Source: Motilimonas eburnea
GTDB lineage: Bacteria; Pseudomonadota; Gammaproteobacteria; Enterobacterales; CBDFNC01
Length of the DNA stretch: 64,000 bases
Assembly (NCBI RefSeq): GCF_021295345.1
Contig: NZ_JAIMJB010000002.1
Span: 1-64,000, forward strand
Direction of reading: 5' to 3'
Under the pieces are notes generated by a model that was not told where the DNA came from, searched no databases, and saw only the letters and a program-made list of their open reading frames with translations. Shown here in pieces: positions 44,640-54,213 of the stretch (within the stretch, counting starts at the first letter, position 1; each line of letters begins with the position of its first letter). The translations under genes and the position numbers were made by a program.

Positions 44640-44834
44640 GCTGGTTTTTTATACGAAGAACATAGGCTGGAATGTTATCGTGTTGTTACTGGGCTTTCAG
44701 GATTTAGATTTTTTGGCTAGAAAAGCAAAAAAAGCAGTAAAATTACACCAAAATGTGACTTTCTGCTTTGTTCATCTAAGGTGCAATGGTATAACGGGCA
44801 CTGCAACTTTTAGTCATTTTATTGAGGGATTACA

Positions 44835-46025
44835 ATGTTTGAGAAGGTCGTTGAAGCAGCTGCGGATCCAATTCTTGGTTTAACCGAAGCGTTCAAAAAA
44901 GATGAGCGTGAAAACAAAATCAACCTAGGTGTGGGTATTTACAAAAATGAAGAGGGCCAAACGCCTATTCTCGACACCGTGAAGAAAGCTGAAGCACGCT
45001 TACTGGCTTCAGAAACGACTAAAAGCTACTTAAGCATTCAAGGTAATGCCGCTTACGGTGAAGCCGTGCAAGCTTTACTGTTTGGTAAAGACAGCGACAT
45101 CGTAGTAAACAAGCGTGCTTGTACTGCTCAAGCGCCAGGTGGCACAGGTGCACTGCGCACAGCCGCTGATTTTGCTGTTAAGCACTTACCATCAAATAAA
45201 ATTTGGGTGAGCAATCCAACTTGGGCTAACCACGGTAATGTATTTAAAACCGCTGGCCTAGAGGTTGTGACCTACGATTACTACAACGCAGAAACCCGTG
45301 ACTTGGACTTTGCTGCGATGTTGGCTTCGTTAGAAGCTGCACAAGCCGGTGATTTGGTTTTGTTCCATGGCTGTTGTCATAACCCAACAGGTATTGACCC
45401 TACAGCAGAGCAATGGGAAGTATTAGCTAAGCTATGTGCGGTTAAAGAGCTATTGCCACTATTTGACTTTGCGTACCAAGGTTTTGCTAAAGGCGTGGAA
45501 GAAGACGCCCAAGGCCTACGTATTTTTGCTCAGTACAACAAAGAACTACTGATTGCTAACTCGTTCTCGAAAAACTTCGGCCTATACAACGAGCGTGTTG
45601 GCGCCGTGACTTTAGTAGCGGTAGACAGCAAAACGGCTGAAGTGGCATTTAGCCAAGTGAAAAGCGGCATTCGTGCTAACTACTCAAACCCACCTGCACA
45701 CGGTGCGGCTGTGGTGACGACTATCCTGAATGATGCTGAGCTTTACGCCGATTGGGATAAAGAAGTGGCAGAAATGCGCGACCGCATTCAGGAAATGCGT
45801 ACTTTGTTTGTACAAACACTAAAAGCTAAAGGTGTTGCAGGCGATTATAGCTTTATCGAGCGTCAAAATGGCATGTTCTCTTTCTCGGGATTGACGCCAG
45901 AGCAAGTGGCTAAGCTAAAAGAAGAGCACGGTATCTACATCGTTGGATCGGGTCGTATCTCGGTTGCGGGCATGACAAAGTCAAACATGGAAGCCCTATG
46001 TGAAGGTATTGCTAAAGTTGTTTAA
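44835..46025 (+). CDS. aspC: Aspartate aminotransferase
   Basis: A 396-residue class I PLP-dependent aminotransferase, almost co-linear with E. coli AspC. Seen: [73 protein letters not shown], the PLP-lysine in [15 protein letters not shown] near residue 246, and [15 protein letters not shown] with the substrate Arg. It makes aspartate/glutamate and may act on aromatic amino acids too. Good terminator 20 bp after the stop. Confidence 0.93.
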   Translation: MFEKVVEAAADPILGLTEAFKKDERENKINLGVGIYKNEEGQTPILDTVKKAEARLLASETTKSYLSIQGNAAYGEAVQALLFGKDSDIVVNKRACTAQAPGGTGALRTAADFAVKHLPSNKIWVSNPTWANHGNVFKTAGLEVVTYDYYNAETRDLDFAAMLASLEAAQAGDLVLFHGCCHNPTGIDPTAEQWEVLAKLCAVKELLPLFDFAYQGFAKGVEEDAQGLRIFAQYNKELLIANSFSKNFGLYNERVGAVTLVAVDSKTAEVAFSQVKSGIRANYSNPPAHGAAVVTTILNDAELYADWDKEVAEMRDRIQEMRTLFVQTLKAKGVAGDYSFIERQNGMFSFSGLTPEQVAKLKEEHGIYIVGSGRISVAGMTKSNMEALCEGIAKVV

Positions 46026-46044
46026 TCGCGACTGAGCATAAAAG

Positions 46045-46071
46045 ACGCTGCAATTATGCAGCGTTTTTTTT
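46045..46071 (+). terminator. Rho-independent terminator of aspC
   Basis: ACGCTGCA-ATTA-TGCAGCGT at 46045-46064 followed by eight T. Confidence 0.92.
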
Positions 46072-46247
46072 GCCTAAAGATTGCCTTCATGCAATGTAAA
46101 AGTAGCGTAAAAGTAATGAGATGTAGCCAGCTTGTAAGCCTAACTAAAGTATGAGCTCGTTAATTCCGTTAATTACGTTAATAAGAACACTTAGAGTGGC
46201 TAACTATTCACCTAATTACCCGTCGATAGTCTGAAAAGGATTTAAAA

Positions 46248-46277
46248 AAGCCATACAATACAATGGCTTGTTTTTTT
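46248..46277 (+). terminator. Terminator-like hairpin without a gene
   Basis: AAGCCAT-ACAATACA-ATGGCTT at 46248-46269 then TTTTTTT after one G. It lies 180 bp beyond the aspC terminator, so it may end a small RNA or protect the chbP promoter from read-through. Confidence 0.6.
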
Positions 46278-46290
46278 GTTTTTTTGACAT

Positions 46291-46306
46291 GGTGACAGCT
46301 ATCACA
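46291..46306. promoter_or_regulatory. CRP-like binding site upstream of chbP
   Basis: GGTGACAGCTATCACA contains GTGA-N6-TCAC, the CRP core palindrome, one mismatch from TGTGA-N6-TCACA. It lies 313 bp before the chbP ATG, so any effect requires a distant promoter or looping; catabolite control would suit a chitin-sugar gene. Confidence 0.45.
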
Positions 46307-46618
46307 GTATCAAGTGACAGCGCTGGTGAAAGCCTATTTGCGCTTTGTTTCGGCGCAGCAATATGGTAAAAAACACGGCGCTACAAAAGGATTTTTTCAC
46401 AGGGAAGCTATCTAGGTTGTTGGGCCTTGTGAATATCAGCTTTAATTACCTATTTTAAGAAAGCTGTTATTTCACTGTGTTTTGATTTGGACACAAATTT
46501 TAAGCAGCCACTATGATACAAAGTGATTTTTAACTTTTAGTTTTATTTTTTTGCGAGTATCACATTTTGGTATTTTGGAAGCACCGAAATACGCAACATA
46601 AGTAAGGATGGAAAATAA

Positions 46619-49024
46619 ATGAAATACGGTTTTTTTGACGATGCAAATCGTGAGTACGTGATCACACGTCCGGATACGCCGGCGCCGTGGACCAACTACT
46701 TAGGTACTGAAAAATTCTGTACCGTAATCTCTAACAACGCGGGTGGTTACTCATTCTATAATTCTCCAGAGTACAACCGTGTGACTAAATTCCGTCCAAA
46801 CGCGTCTTTCGACCGCCCAGGACACTATGTTTACCTACGTGACGACGAAACAGGCGATTACTGGTCAATCTCATGGCAGCCAGTAGCGAAAAGCCTAGAC
46901 GAAGCGAAATACGAAGTACGTCACGGTCTTTCTTACTCTAAATTCAAGTGTGAATACAACGGCATCACAGCCACTAAGACATTATTCGTACCAAAAGGCG
47001 AAGATGCTGAAGTGTGGGATGTGGTTATTGAAAACACCGGCGACAAGCCTCGTACCATCTCTGCATTCTCTTTTGTTGAGTTTTCTTTCTCTCACATTAA
47101 ATCAGATAACCAAAACCATCAGATGTCTCTGTACTCTGCAGGTACGGCATACGAAGATGGCGTGATTGAGTACGATCTATACTACAACACAGACGATTTT
47201 GAAGGTTTCTACTACTTAGCTTCTACGTTTGATCCAGATTCATACGACGGCCAGCGCGATGCATTCCTAGGCGCATACCGCGACGAAGCGAACCCAATTG
47301 CAGTAGAGCAAGGTAAGTGTTCTAACAGTGCACAAACGTGTTACAACCACTGTGGCTCGCTACACAAGCAATTTGTAATCCAACCGGGTGAAAAAGTACG
47401 CTTTGCTTACATCCTGGGTATTGGTAAAGGTAACGGCGCTAAACTACGTGCTAAATACCAAGATCTTGCCAATGTAGACGCAGCTTTCCAAGGCATTCTA
47501 GATCACTGGAGCGAGCGTTGTGATAAGTTCCAAGTTAAGTCGCCTAACCAAGGCCTAGACACCATGATCAACGCTTGGACCCTATACCAAGCTGAAACCT
47601 GTGTAGTTTGGTCTCGTTTTGCTTCTTTCATCGAAGTAGGTGGTCGTACTGGTCTTGGTTACCGTGATACCGCACAAGATGCGATTTCTGTACCGCACGC
47701 TAACCCGAAAATGACGCGTAAGCGTATCGTTGACTTATTACGCGGTCAGGTTAAAGAAGGTTACGGTCTGCACTTATTCGATCCAGACTGGTTCGATCCA
47801 GAGAGAAAAGATGTTAAACCATCTAAATCACCAACGGTTGTTCCAACGCCATCTGATGACGACAAGATCCACGGTATCGAAGATACGTGTTCTGATGACC
47901 ATCTATGGATTGTTCCAACCATCTGTAACTACGTGTTAGAGTCTGGTGAGCACAGCTTCTTTGACGAAGTGATCCCATACGCAAACGGCGGCGAAGCCAC
48001 TGTTTACGAGCACATGAAAGCAGCATTAGATTTCTCAGCTGAATACGTGGGTCAAACCGGTATCTGTAAAGGTCTACGCGCTGACTGGAATGACTGTCTA
48101 AACCTAGGCGGTGGTGAATCTTCAATGGTTTCATTCCTACACTACTGGGCACTAGATGAGTTCATCAAACTCGCTAAGCACTTAGGTAAAGATGAAGACG
48201 TTGCTAAATACACTGCAATGGCGCAAGGCGTTCAAAAAGCGTGTGAAGAGCACCTATGGGACGAAGAGGGTGGCTGGTACATCCGCGGCCTAACAAAAGA
48301 CGGCGACAAGATCGGTACAGCGCAACAAACTGAAGGTCGTATCCACTTAGAATCTAACACCTTAGCGGTGCTTTCTGGTGCGGTTTCTCAAGAGCGCGGT
48401 GAGCGTGCGATGGACAGCGTTGACGAGCACCTATACTCGCCATACGGTCTGCACCTAAACGCACCGTCATTTGCTACGCCAAATGATGACATCGGTTTCG
48501 TCACTCGCGTATACCAAGGCGTTAAAGAAAACGGCGCTATCTTCTCACATCCAAACCCATGGGCTTGGGTTGCTGAGACTAAGCTTGGTCGTGGTGATAA
48601 AGCGATGAAGTTCTACGATGCGCTAAACCCGTACAACCAAAACGAGAACACAGACCATCGTAAAGTAGAGCCATACTCTTACGTACAGTTCATCATGGGT
48701 CGTGACCATCAAGATCACGGTCGCGCTAACCACCCATGGTTAACCGGTACTGCTGGTTGGGCATACTACGCGGTAACTAACTTCATCTTAGGTATCAGCT
48801 GTGGCTACCAAGGTCTAGAGATCAACCCATGTATCCCAACTGATTGGCCTGGTTTTGAAGTTAAGCGTCAATGGCGCGGTGCACAATACAACATCAAGGT
48901 TGAGAACCCGAATGGCGTGAGCAAAGGCGTCGCGTCTATCACCCTAAACGGTGAAGCAGTAGAAGGTTCGATCCCTGTTCAAGCTGAAGGCAGCGTGAAC
49001 GAAGTAGTTGTGGTAATGGGCTAA
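46619..49024 (+). CDS. chbP: N,N'-diacetylchitobiose phosphorylase (GH94)
   Basis: Splits chitobiose with phosphate into GlcNAc-1-phosphate and GlcNAc, saving an ATP. Length (801 aa) and sequence follow Vibrio ChbP closely as I recall it: it opens MKYGFFDDANREYVITRPD, contains RTGLGYRDTAQDAISVPHAN and HGIEDTCSDDHLWIVPTICNYVL, and has the catalytic acid Asp492 in GLRADWNDCLNLGGGESS. The C-terminus ends in a beta-sandwich (VKRQWRGAQYNIKVEN). Codon use is strongly biased, which fits high expression. It is a cytosolic enzyme, so the sugar needs a transporter not found here. Confidence 0.93.
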   Translation: MKYGFFDDANREYVITRPDTPAPWTNYLGTEKFCTVISNNAGGYSFYNSPEYNRVTKFRPNASFDRPGHYVYLRDDETGDYWSISWQPVAKSLDEAKYEVRHGLSYSKFKCEYNGITATKTLFVPKGEDAEVWDVVIENTGDKPRTISAFSFVEFSFSHIKSDNQNHQMSLYSAGTAYEDGVIEYDLYYNTDDFEGFYYLASTFDPDSYDGQRDAFLGAYRDEANPIAVEQGKCSNSAQTCYNHCGSLHKQFVIQPGEKVRFAYILGIGKGNGAKLRAKYQDLANVDAAFQGILDHWSERCDKFQVKSPNQGLDTMINAWTLYQAETCVVWSRFASFIEVGGRTGLGYRDTAQDAISVPHANPKMTRKRIVDLLRGQVKEGYGLHLFDPDWFDPERKDVKPSKSPTVVPTPSDDDKIHGIEDTCSDDHLWIVPTICNYVLESGEHSFFDEVIPYANGGEATVYEHMKAALDFSAEYVGQTGICKGLRADWNDCLNLGGGESSMVSFLHYWALDEFIKLAKHLGKDEDVAKYTAMAQGVQKACEEHLWDEEGGWYIRGLTKDGDKIGTAQQTEGRIHLESNTLAVLSGAVSQERGERAMDSVDEHLYSPYGLHLNAPSFATPNDDIGFVTRVYQGVKENGAIFSHPNPWAWVAETKLGRGDKAMKFYDALNPYNQNENTDHRKVEPYSYVQFIMGRDHQDHGRANHPWLTGTAGWAYYAVTNFILGISCGYQGLEINPCIPTDWPGFEVKRQWRGAQYNIKVENPNGVSKGVASITLNGEAVEGSIPVQAEGSVNEVVVVMG

Positions 49025-49059
49025 GTTTTAACTCAGCCTCAATCATAATGCGATTTTTT

Positions 49060-49087
49060 AAGGGGCGGGCAGGTTTGCAAGCCCCTT
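49060..49087 (+). terminator. Terminator between chbP and phosphomutase
   Basis: AAGGGGC pairs with GCCCCTT across a 14-nt loop, then TTTTTATTTTT. It lies 35 bp after chbP and 35 bp before the next gene, so the two are probably partly uncoupled. Confidence 0.8.
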
Positions 49088-49121
49088 TTTTATTTTTAAA
49101 TTTTAGAGTGTAGGGATAGTC

Positions 49122-50534
49122 ATGATTAAATTTGGAACAGGCGGCTGGCGCGCCTTTATCGGTGAAGAATTCACCAAAGATAATGTACGTTTAGTGGGCC
49201 AGGCATTAGCTAACATCATCAACAATGAAAATGTTGCTGACAAAGGCTTTGTGATTGGTTTTGACCGCCGTTTTCTATCTAAGAAAGCCGGCTCTTGGTT
49301 GGCCGAAGTGATTGCAGCCAACGGCATTACGGTAAGCTTTATCGACAAATACGTACCGACCCCTGTGGTGATGTTTAAGTGTCGCGAAATGGGCTGTCAA
49401 TACAGCGCGTGTGTGACGGCATCACACAACCCAGCCGACTACAACGGTATTAAGGTCTTTATCGAAGGTGGTCGTGACGCTGATGAAGTGATCACACAAA
49501 AAATCGAAGCACAAATTGCGAACCTAACGCAAGCTGACGTTAAATCCATTGATTTAGAAGATGCTGTTGCCGAAGGTAAAGTACTTGTGATCAACCCAAT
49601 GAATGAGTTTGTTGACTCTATCCTTAACTACCTAGATGTCGATGCGATCAAAAATGCTAATTTAAAAGTGTTGATCGACCCTATGTTTGGTGTAGCTAAA
49701 AACGCACTGCAAACTGTTTTGATCTCGGCGCGCTGTGAAGTGGACGTAATCAACGACGGTGAAAACCCAGGTTTCGGCGGTTTGATGCCAAGCCCAAGTG
49801 CAGCCACTTTATACCGTTTGAAGCATTTAGTGGCTCATGAAGGTTACGATATCGGTATCGGCACCGACGGTGACGCTGACCGTTTAGGTATTATCGACGA
49901 GCAAGGTAACTTTATTCACCCGAACGAAGTGCTACTACTGCTTTACTACTACCTACTAAAATACAAAGGCCTGAAAGGCTCGGTAGTACGTAACATTGCG
50001 ACCACGCATATTCTGGACAAGATTGCCGCCGACCACGGTGAGAAGAGTTTTGAAGTGCCAGTTGGCTTTAAACACATTAGTTCACAAATGGAAGCCGATG
50101 ATTCATTGATCGGAGGTGAAAGCTCAGGTGGTTTAACGATTCGTGGTCATATCAAAGGTAAAGACGGTGTATTTGCATCTAGCTTATTAGTTGAAATGAT
50201 CTGTGTAACAGGTAAAAAACTGGGCGAGCTATTGCAAGAAATCTATGCACGTTACGGCTACGCTTACACCGCAGAGGGTGACTGTACCTTTAAGCCGTCG
50301 CAAAAAGAAGTGCTTTACAAGCGCATCTATGAAGACAAAGAGCTGCCCGATTTTGCTTACGAAATTGAGAAAGTCAGTTACGAAGACGGCGCTAAAGTTT
50401 ACTTCAAAAACGGCGGTTGGGTGATTGCGCGTTTCTCAGGTACTGAGCCGCTATTACGTATTTTTGCTGAAATGGAAGACCAACCAACTGCGGAAGCGGT
50501 GGTCGCTCAAGTTAAGGCATTCTTGAACGTTTAA
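49122..50534 (+). CDS. Phosphohexomutase acting on GlcNAc-1-P (chitobiose pathway)
   Basis: A 470-residue alpha-D-phosphohexomutase. The phosphoserine loop is VTASHNPADYNG near residue 105, metal-binding GTDGDADRLG near 246, sugar-specificity GGESSGGL near 330 and phosphate-binding FSGTEPLLR near 448. The neighbour chbP yields GlcNAc-1-P, and in Vibrio the same pair occurs together, so the most likely reaction is GlcNAc-1-P to GlcNAc-6-P, entering amino-sugar catabolism. Phosphoglucomutase or phosphomannomutase activity cannot be excluded. Confidence 0.85.
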   Translation: MIKFGTGGWRAFIGEEFTKDNVRLVGQALANIINNENVADKGFVIGFDRRFLSKKAGSWLAEVIAANGITVSFIDKYVPTPVVMFKCREMGCQYSACVTASHNPADYNGIKVFIEGGRDADEVITQKIEAQIANLTQADVKSIDLEDAVAEGKVLVINPMNEFVDSILNYLDVDAIKNANLKVLIDPMFGVAKNALQTVLISARCEVDVINDGENPGFGGLMPSPSAATLYRLKHLVAHEGYDIGIGTDGDADRLGIIDEQGNFIHPNEVLLLLYYYLLKYKGLKGSVVRNIATTHILDKIAADHGEKSFEVPVGFKHISSQMEADDSLIGGESSGGLTIRGHIKGKDGVFASSLLVEMICVTGKKLGELLQEIYARYGYAYTAEGDCTFKPSQKEVLYKRIYEDKELPDFAYEIEKVSYEDGAKVYFKNGGWVIARFSGTEPLLRIFAEMEDQPTAEAVVAQVKAFLNV

Positions 50535-50561
50535 TCTAGCCATTGGTCTGACACTGATTAT

Positions 50562-50587
50562 AAAAGCCCCAAAGGGGCTTTTTTTTC
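50562..50587 (+). terminator. Rho-independent terminator of the phosphomutase gene
   Basis: AAAAGCCCC-AAA-GGGGCTTTT at 50562-50582, followed by further T. Position 28 bp after the stop. Confidence 0.92.
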
Positions 50588-50704
50588 GCCCAAACAATGG
50601 CTTTGTAGCGCAATTTTGCAATAAAGCCATGCCTTTGCTGCTTTGGCAGGATATGATATTTGGTATAGTAGCCACGCATTTCTGAGCGAATAAAAGAATT
50701 AAGC

Positions 50705-52063
50705 ATGATGGACAAAGTGAACAAAAGTTTAGCATTTATTGCCGCACAGCCTTTTTTAACCGCGGATATTCAAGATATCCAATTTTTGTATCATGCCGAT
50801 GAATTTAGACAGTCCATTTTAGAATGTATTGCCGCGGCCAAGCAGCGTATTTATCTTACCGCTTTATACTTAGAAGATGATGAAGCGGGTCGTGAGATCT
50901 GGTTATCGCTAGACCAAGCTAAAAAGCAAAACCCTCAATTAGAAGTAGTCGTATTAGTCGATTATCACCGCGCCCAGCGCGGTTTGATCGGCCAAGCCGC
51001 CGATTCGACCAATGCCACCTTCTACCAACAGTATGCCCTCGAACATCAAAGTCAGTTTAATATCTATGGCATCCCGGTTAAGAACCGTGAGCTATTTGGT
51101 GTACTGCACCTCAAAGGGTTTGTATTTGATGACAAGGTGCTATATAGCGGTGCCAGCTTAAATAATATTTATCTGCATAAAAAAGAACGTTATCGCTACG
51201 ATCGTTACTGTTTAATCGCTAACGCCGCCTTGGCCGATAGCTTTGTTCATTATATAAAGCAGCTGATCGTGGAGGATTTTGGTGTTGTGCCACTCAATGT
51301 CGCACCCGTTCCGAGTGTGGCTGAAATGAAGGCGCAGCACCGTCAATTACGTAAGCATTTAAAAACGGCTCAATATGATTACCAAGGCCAAGCTTTGTCG
51401 CCTCAGGACGGTAAAATCGGGTTAGTGCCACTAGCGGGCTTTGGCGCAAGGGGCAACAAGCTAAATCAAATGATCCGCCATATTTTTCACAGTACCCAAC
51501 GTGAGTTGGTATTGTTTACGCCGTATTTCAATTTTCCAGCGGCTTTATCTCGCGATATCACCGCCATGCTAAAGCGCGGCGTTAACATCACCTTAGTGGT
51601 GGGGGATAAAACGGCGAATGACTTTTACATTCCGCCAACTGAGCCGTTTAAAACCATCGCGGGTTTACCCTATTTATACGAGTTAAATTTAAGGAAGTTT
51701 GCTAAGCGCCATAATAAACACCTTGCTTCAGGTTTGTTAAATATTCATTTATGGCGTCATGACAATAACAGCTTTCACTTAAAAGGCATTTATGCCGACA
51801 AACAAACCATGTTGTTAACGGGGAATAATCTCAATCCAAGAGCTTGGCGCCTCGATCTGGAAAACGGCATTTTGTTGCAAGATAAAAGTGGCGCGCTCGC
51901 TGACATACAAGCTAAAGAGCTGGATTTAATTTTGTCGAATACCACCAAGATCACCCACTATGAACAGATTGAATCTTTGGATGATTACCCATTACAAGTG
52001 CGTAAGCTACTGAGCAGAATGCGCGTATTTCGGGCTGATAATATGGTTAAACGTATTTTATAG
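50705..52063 (+). CDS. pssA: CDP-diacylglycerol-serine O-phosphatidyltransferase
   Basis: Makes phosphatidylserine, the precursor of phosphatidylethanolamine. The 452-residue protein is of the E. coli PLD-like type, with two HKD motifs: HLKGFVFDD near 138 and FHLKGIYADKQTMLLTGNNLNPRAW near 360. DEAGREIWLSLDQAK and VLVDYHRAQRG are family blocks. A basic tail (RMRVFRADNMVKRIL) suits membrane contact. Two tandem ATGs (50705, 50708) are possible starts. Confidence 0.94.
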   Translation: MMDKVNKSLAFIAAQPFLTADIQDIQFLYHADEFRQSILECIAAAKQRIYLTALYLEDDEAGREIWLSLDQAKKQNPQLEVVVLVDYHRAQRGLIGQAADSTNATFYQQYALEHQSQFNIYGIPVKNRELFGVLHLKGFVFDDKVLYSGASLNNIYLHKKERYRYDRYCLIANAALADSFVHYIKQLIVEDFGVVPLNVAPVPSVAEMKAQHRQLRKHLKTAQYDYQGQALSPQDGKIGLVPLAGFGARGNKLNQMIRHIFHSTQRELVLFTPYFNFPAALSRDITAMLKRGVNITLVVGDKTANDFYIPPTEPFKTIAGLPYLYELNLRKFAKRHNKHLASGLLNIHLWRHDNNSFHLKGIYADKQTMLLTGNNLNPRAWRLDLENGILLQDKSGALADIQAKELDLILSNTTKITHYEQIESLDDYPLQVRKLLSRMRVFRADNMVKRIL

Positions 52064-52094
52064 AACGGCTAATGTGATGAGGGGCTCACTGTCG

Positions 52095-52123
52095 GCTTGT
52101 GCGATTCGCCGAGCAAGCTCGCC
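52095..52123. repeat. REP-like palindrome, copy 4 (degenerate)
   Basis: CTTGTGCGATTCGCCGAGC followed by AAGCTCGCC, in the 95-bp gap between the convergent pssA and Bcr/CflA genes. Resembles the copies at 7563, 13204 and 40866. A CCCCC-AGA-GGGGG hairpin follows at 52125-52137 and may act in termination. Confidence 0.35.
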
Positions 52124-52158
52124 TCCCCCAGAGGGGGCTGCTAGCTTACTCAGGTTGT

Positions 52159-53358
52159 TTATTCAGCATGCTTAAAACTGCTTCGTACTAGCAGCAAGTA
52201 GCTGGTAATAGCCAAAATGGCTGAAACTGCCATGCCTATGGCCAAGGTACTGGCATTGTCACTGTGAAACAAACTCACGATTAATCCTGCTACTGCCCCC
52301 ATGCCAAAACGCAATGTGCCACTTAATGCCGTTGCCGTCCCTGCGATATCGCTAAAGTCATTAAGTATTCCCGTCATGCAATTGGAGCCAATGAGCGACA
52401 TCACGCCAACATAACTGACCACGCCTGCGACAATTAGCCAAGGGTTGCTTACATCAAATAGGGCAATGTACAGCATCATTAAGGCGGCAAAACCCAATAA
52501 GGTTAAGCCTGATGTCAGCATAAAGCGATAGCCTTTTACCGTGACAAAGCGGCCATTGATGGCGGTGAATATCATCATAAAGACAATATTTAATCCAAAG
52601 TAATAGCCATACCTTTCACTGGGGATGCCTAAGTATTCGATGTATACATAGGGGGAGGTGGTTAAAAAGATAAACATGCCCGAAAACGAAAATCCACTGG
52701 TTAAGATAAAACCCAATGCGCGTTTGTTCGACAGCACTTTAAAATAATTTTTTAACACGCCTGCAAAACGGAGGGGCACGCGCCTTTCTTTGGCTAAGGT
52801 TTCGGGGATCAAGCACACCACCGCGACCACCGTGGCTAAGCCAGCTAAAGCCAATAAGTAGAAAATGGCCTGCCAGCCAAACCAAAGCTCGATGTAGCCG
52901 CCAACCAATGGGGCGACTAAAGGGGCCAAGGTCATGATCAGAATAACAAACGACATCATCTTGGCGAACATGTCTTGGGCATAAATGTCGCGCAGCAGTG
53001 CACCCACAATCACCGCTGCAGCACCGCCGCCAATGGCTTGAATAAAGCGCAGCACCATCAGCAATTCAACATCATGCACAAAGTACACGCCGATATTACT
53101 GACAATAAAGATCAATAAACCGGAGAGGAGCACATTTTTGCGGCCATAGCTGTCAGAGAGGGGGCCGTAAATAAGCTGACCAAAGGCAAAACCAAATAAA
53201 AAGATACTTAGTGTTATCTGTACTTGACTGATATCGGCTGCCAGAGAAGCAGCGATACTGGGTATAGCGGGCAGGTACATATCGACGGCTAAGGGCGTTA
53301 AGCCGGCTAATGATGCTAAGATGACGATAAAAATTATATTTGGCCGTTGGCTATTCAT
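52159..53358 (-). CDS. Bcr/CflA-family multidrug efflux MFS transporter
   Basis: A 399-residue, twelve-span drug:H+ antiporter. It opens with the Bcr/CflA pattern [23 protein letters not shown], has [28 protein letters not shown] with motif A, and [20 protein letters not shown]. The ATG at 53358 is preferred; a TTG start 14 codons earlier is in frame. It follows the siderophore ATPase gene by 94 bp on the same strand and might export a siderophore or another small molecule; that is only suggested by position. Confidence 0.88.
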   Translation of the reverse strand: [399 protein letters not shown]

Positions 53359-53452
53359 AAAAAAGGCAGTCAGGTATATGGATCTAGCCAAGATAGACAA
53401 GATATGTGCCTGTGTCCACGATTCTCTTGTCTACATCAAAAGTAATCCTTCT

Positions 53453-54211
53453 TTACACCATATATGAGCAAATACGTTTGCCTTTCACCGTTAAGATCTC
53501 AAAGGGGGTCTCGTAGATTGAGGACAGCACTGGCCCTTGAATGACCTCGTCCACCGCACCTGATGCCACGACTTTACCGTGCTTAAGGGCTAAAATGGTA
53601 TCGCAGTAACACGACGCAAAGTTGATATCGTGGATCACGATGACCACAGCTTTTTGCATTTCATGAGCCATTTTTTGGATCACTTGCATGATTTGCAGGG
53701 AATGCTTGATATCTAAATTATTGAGTGGCTCATCGAGGTAAACATAATCTGTGTCTTGCGCCAAGACCATGGCAATAAATGCCATTTGCCTTTGTCCGCC
53801 ACTGAGCTCGTCGAGGTACTTATCTTTTAGCTCGACTAAATCTAAATAGGCAAGGGCCGAGTGGATCACTTGATTATCTCGATCAGTGAGTCGCCCTTTA
53901 CTGTATGGGAAGCGACCAAAAGCCACTAATTCTTGTACCGTGAAGCGCATGGCGAAGCTATTGGCTTGACGTAATACGGCCAAGCGTTTGGCGAGCTGCC
54001 CCGTATTCCACTGGGCTATTTCTTTCCCGTCTATGATGACGTTACCGCTATCCCGGCTTGTTAGTCGGGCAGCCATGGCTAACAAGGTGCTTTTGCCGGC
54101 GCCATTAGGGCCGATAATAGCGGTGACTTTGCCGCGTTCAAATTGCGCTTGTGCGCCATCAACGACTTTTTTTCCCTGATAGCATTTCGACAGTTGATTT
54201 ACTTGGATCAT
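53453..54211 (-). CDS. Iron-siderophore ABC transporter ATPase (VctC/FepC-like)
   Basis: A 252-residue ABC ATPase. Walker A IGPNGAGKSTL at about 33-43, Q-loop LRQANSF, signature LSGGQRQMAFIAMVLAQ, Walker B YVYLDEPLNNLD and switch His in VIHDINFA are all present. The block FGRFPYSKGRLTDRD is typical of ferric-siderophore ATPases. It energises the two permeases directly upstream, lying 2 bp after the second. Cytoplasmic face of the inner membrane. Fur control is inferred from the box at 57032. Confidence 0.94.
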   Translation of the reverse strand: MIQVNQLSKCYQGKKVVDGAQAQFERGKVTAIIGPNGAGKSTLLAMAARLTSRDSGNVIIDGKEIAQWNTGQLAKRLAVLRQANSFAMRFTVQELVAFGRFPYSKGRLTDRDNQVIHSALAYLDLVELKDKYLDELSGGQRQMAFIAMVLAQDTDYVYLDEPLNNLDIKHSLQIMQVIQKMAHEMQKAVVIVIHDINFASCYCDTILALKHGKVVASGAVDEVIQGPVLSSIYETPFEILTVKGKRICSYMV

Positions 54212-54213
54212 AG

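Larger units (their letters stand above)
46026..46618. other. 593-bp intergenic region before chbP
   Basis: Holds the aspC terminator (46045-46071), a second terminator-like stem-loop (46248-46277), and a CRP-like site (46291-46306). From about 46310 to 46618 it is AT-rich with no ORF I accept; AAGGA at 46604-46608 is the chbP ribosome site. The 46072-46247 stretch lies between two terminators and could encode a small RNA, but no promoter was confirmed. Confidence 0.5.

Noticed and set aside
45180-45205. Reverse-strand GGTAAG core within aspC
   Set aside because: Coding sequence of a housekeeping gene; the outer part of the regulon motif is absent.
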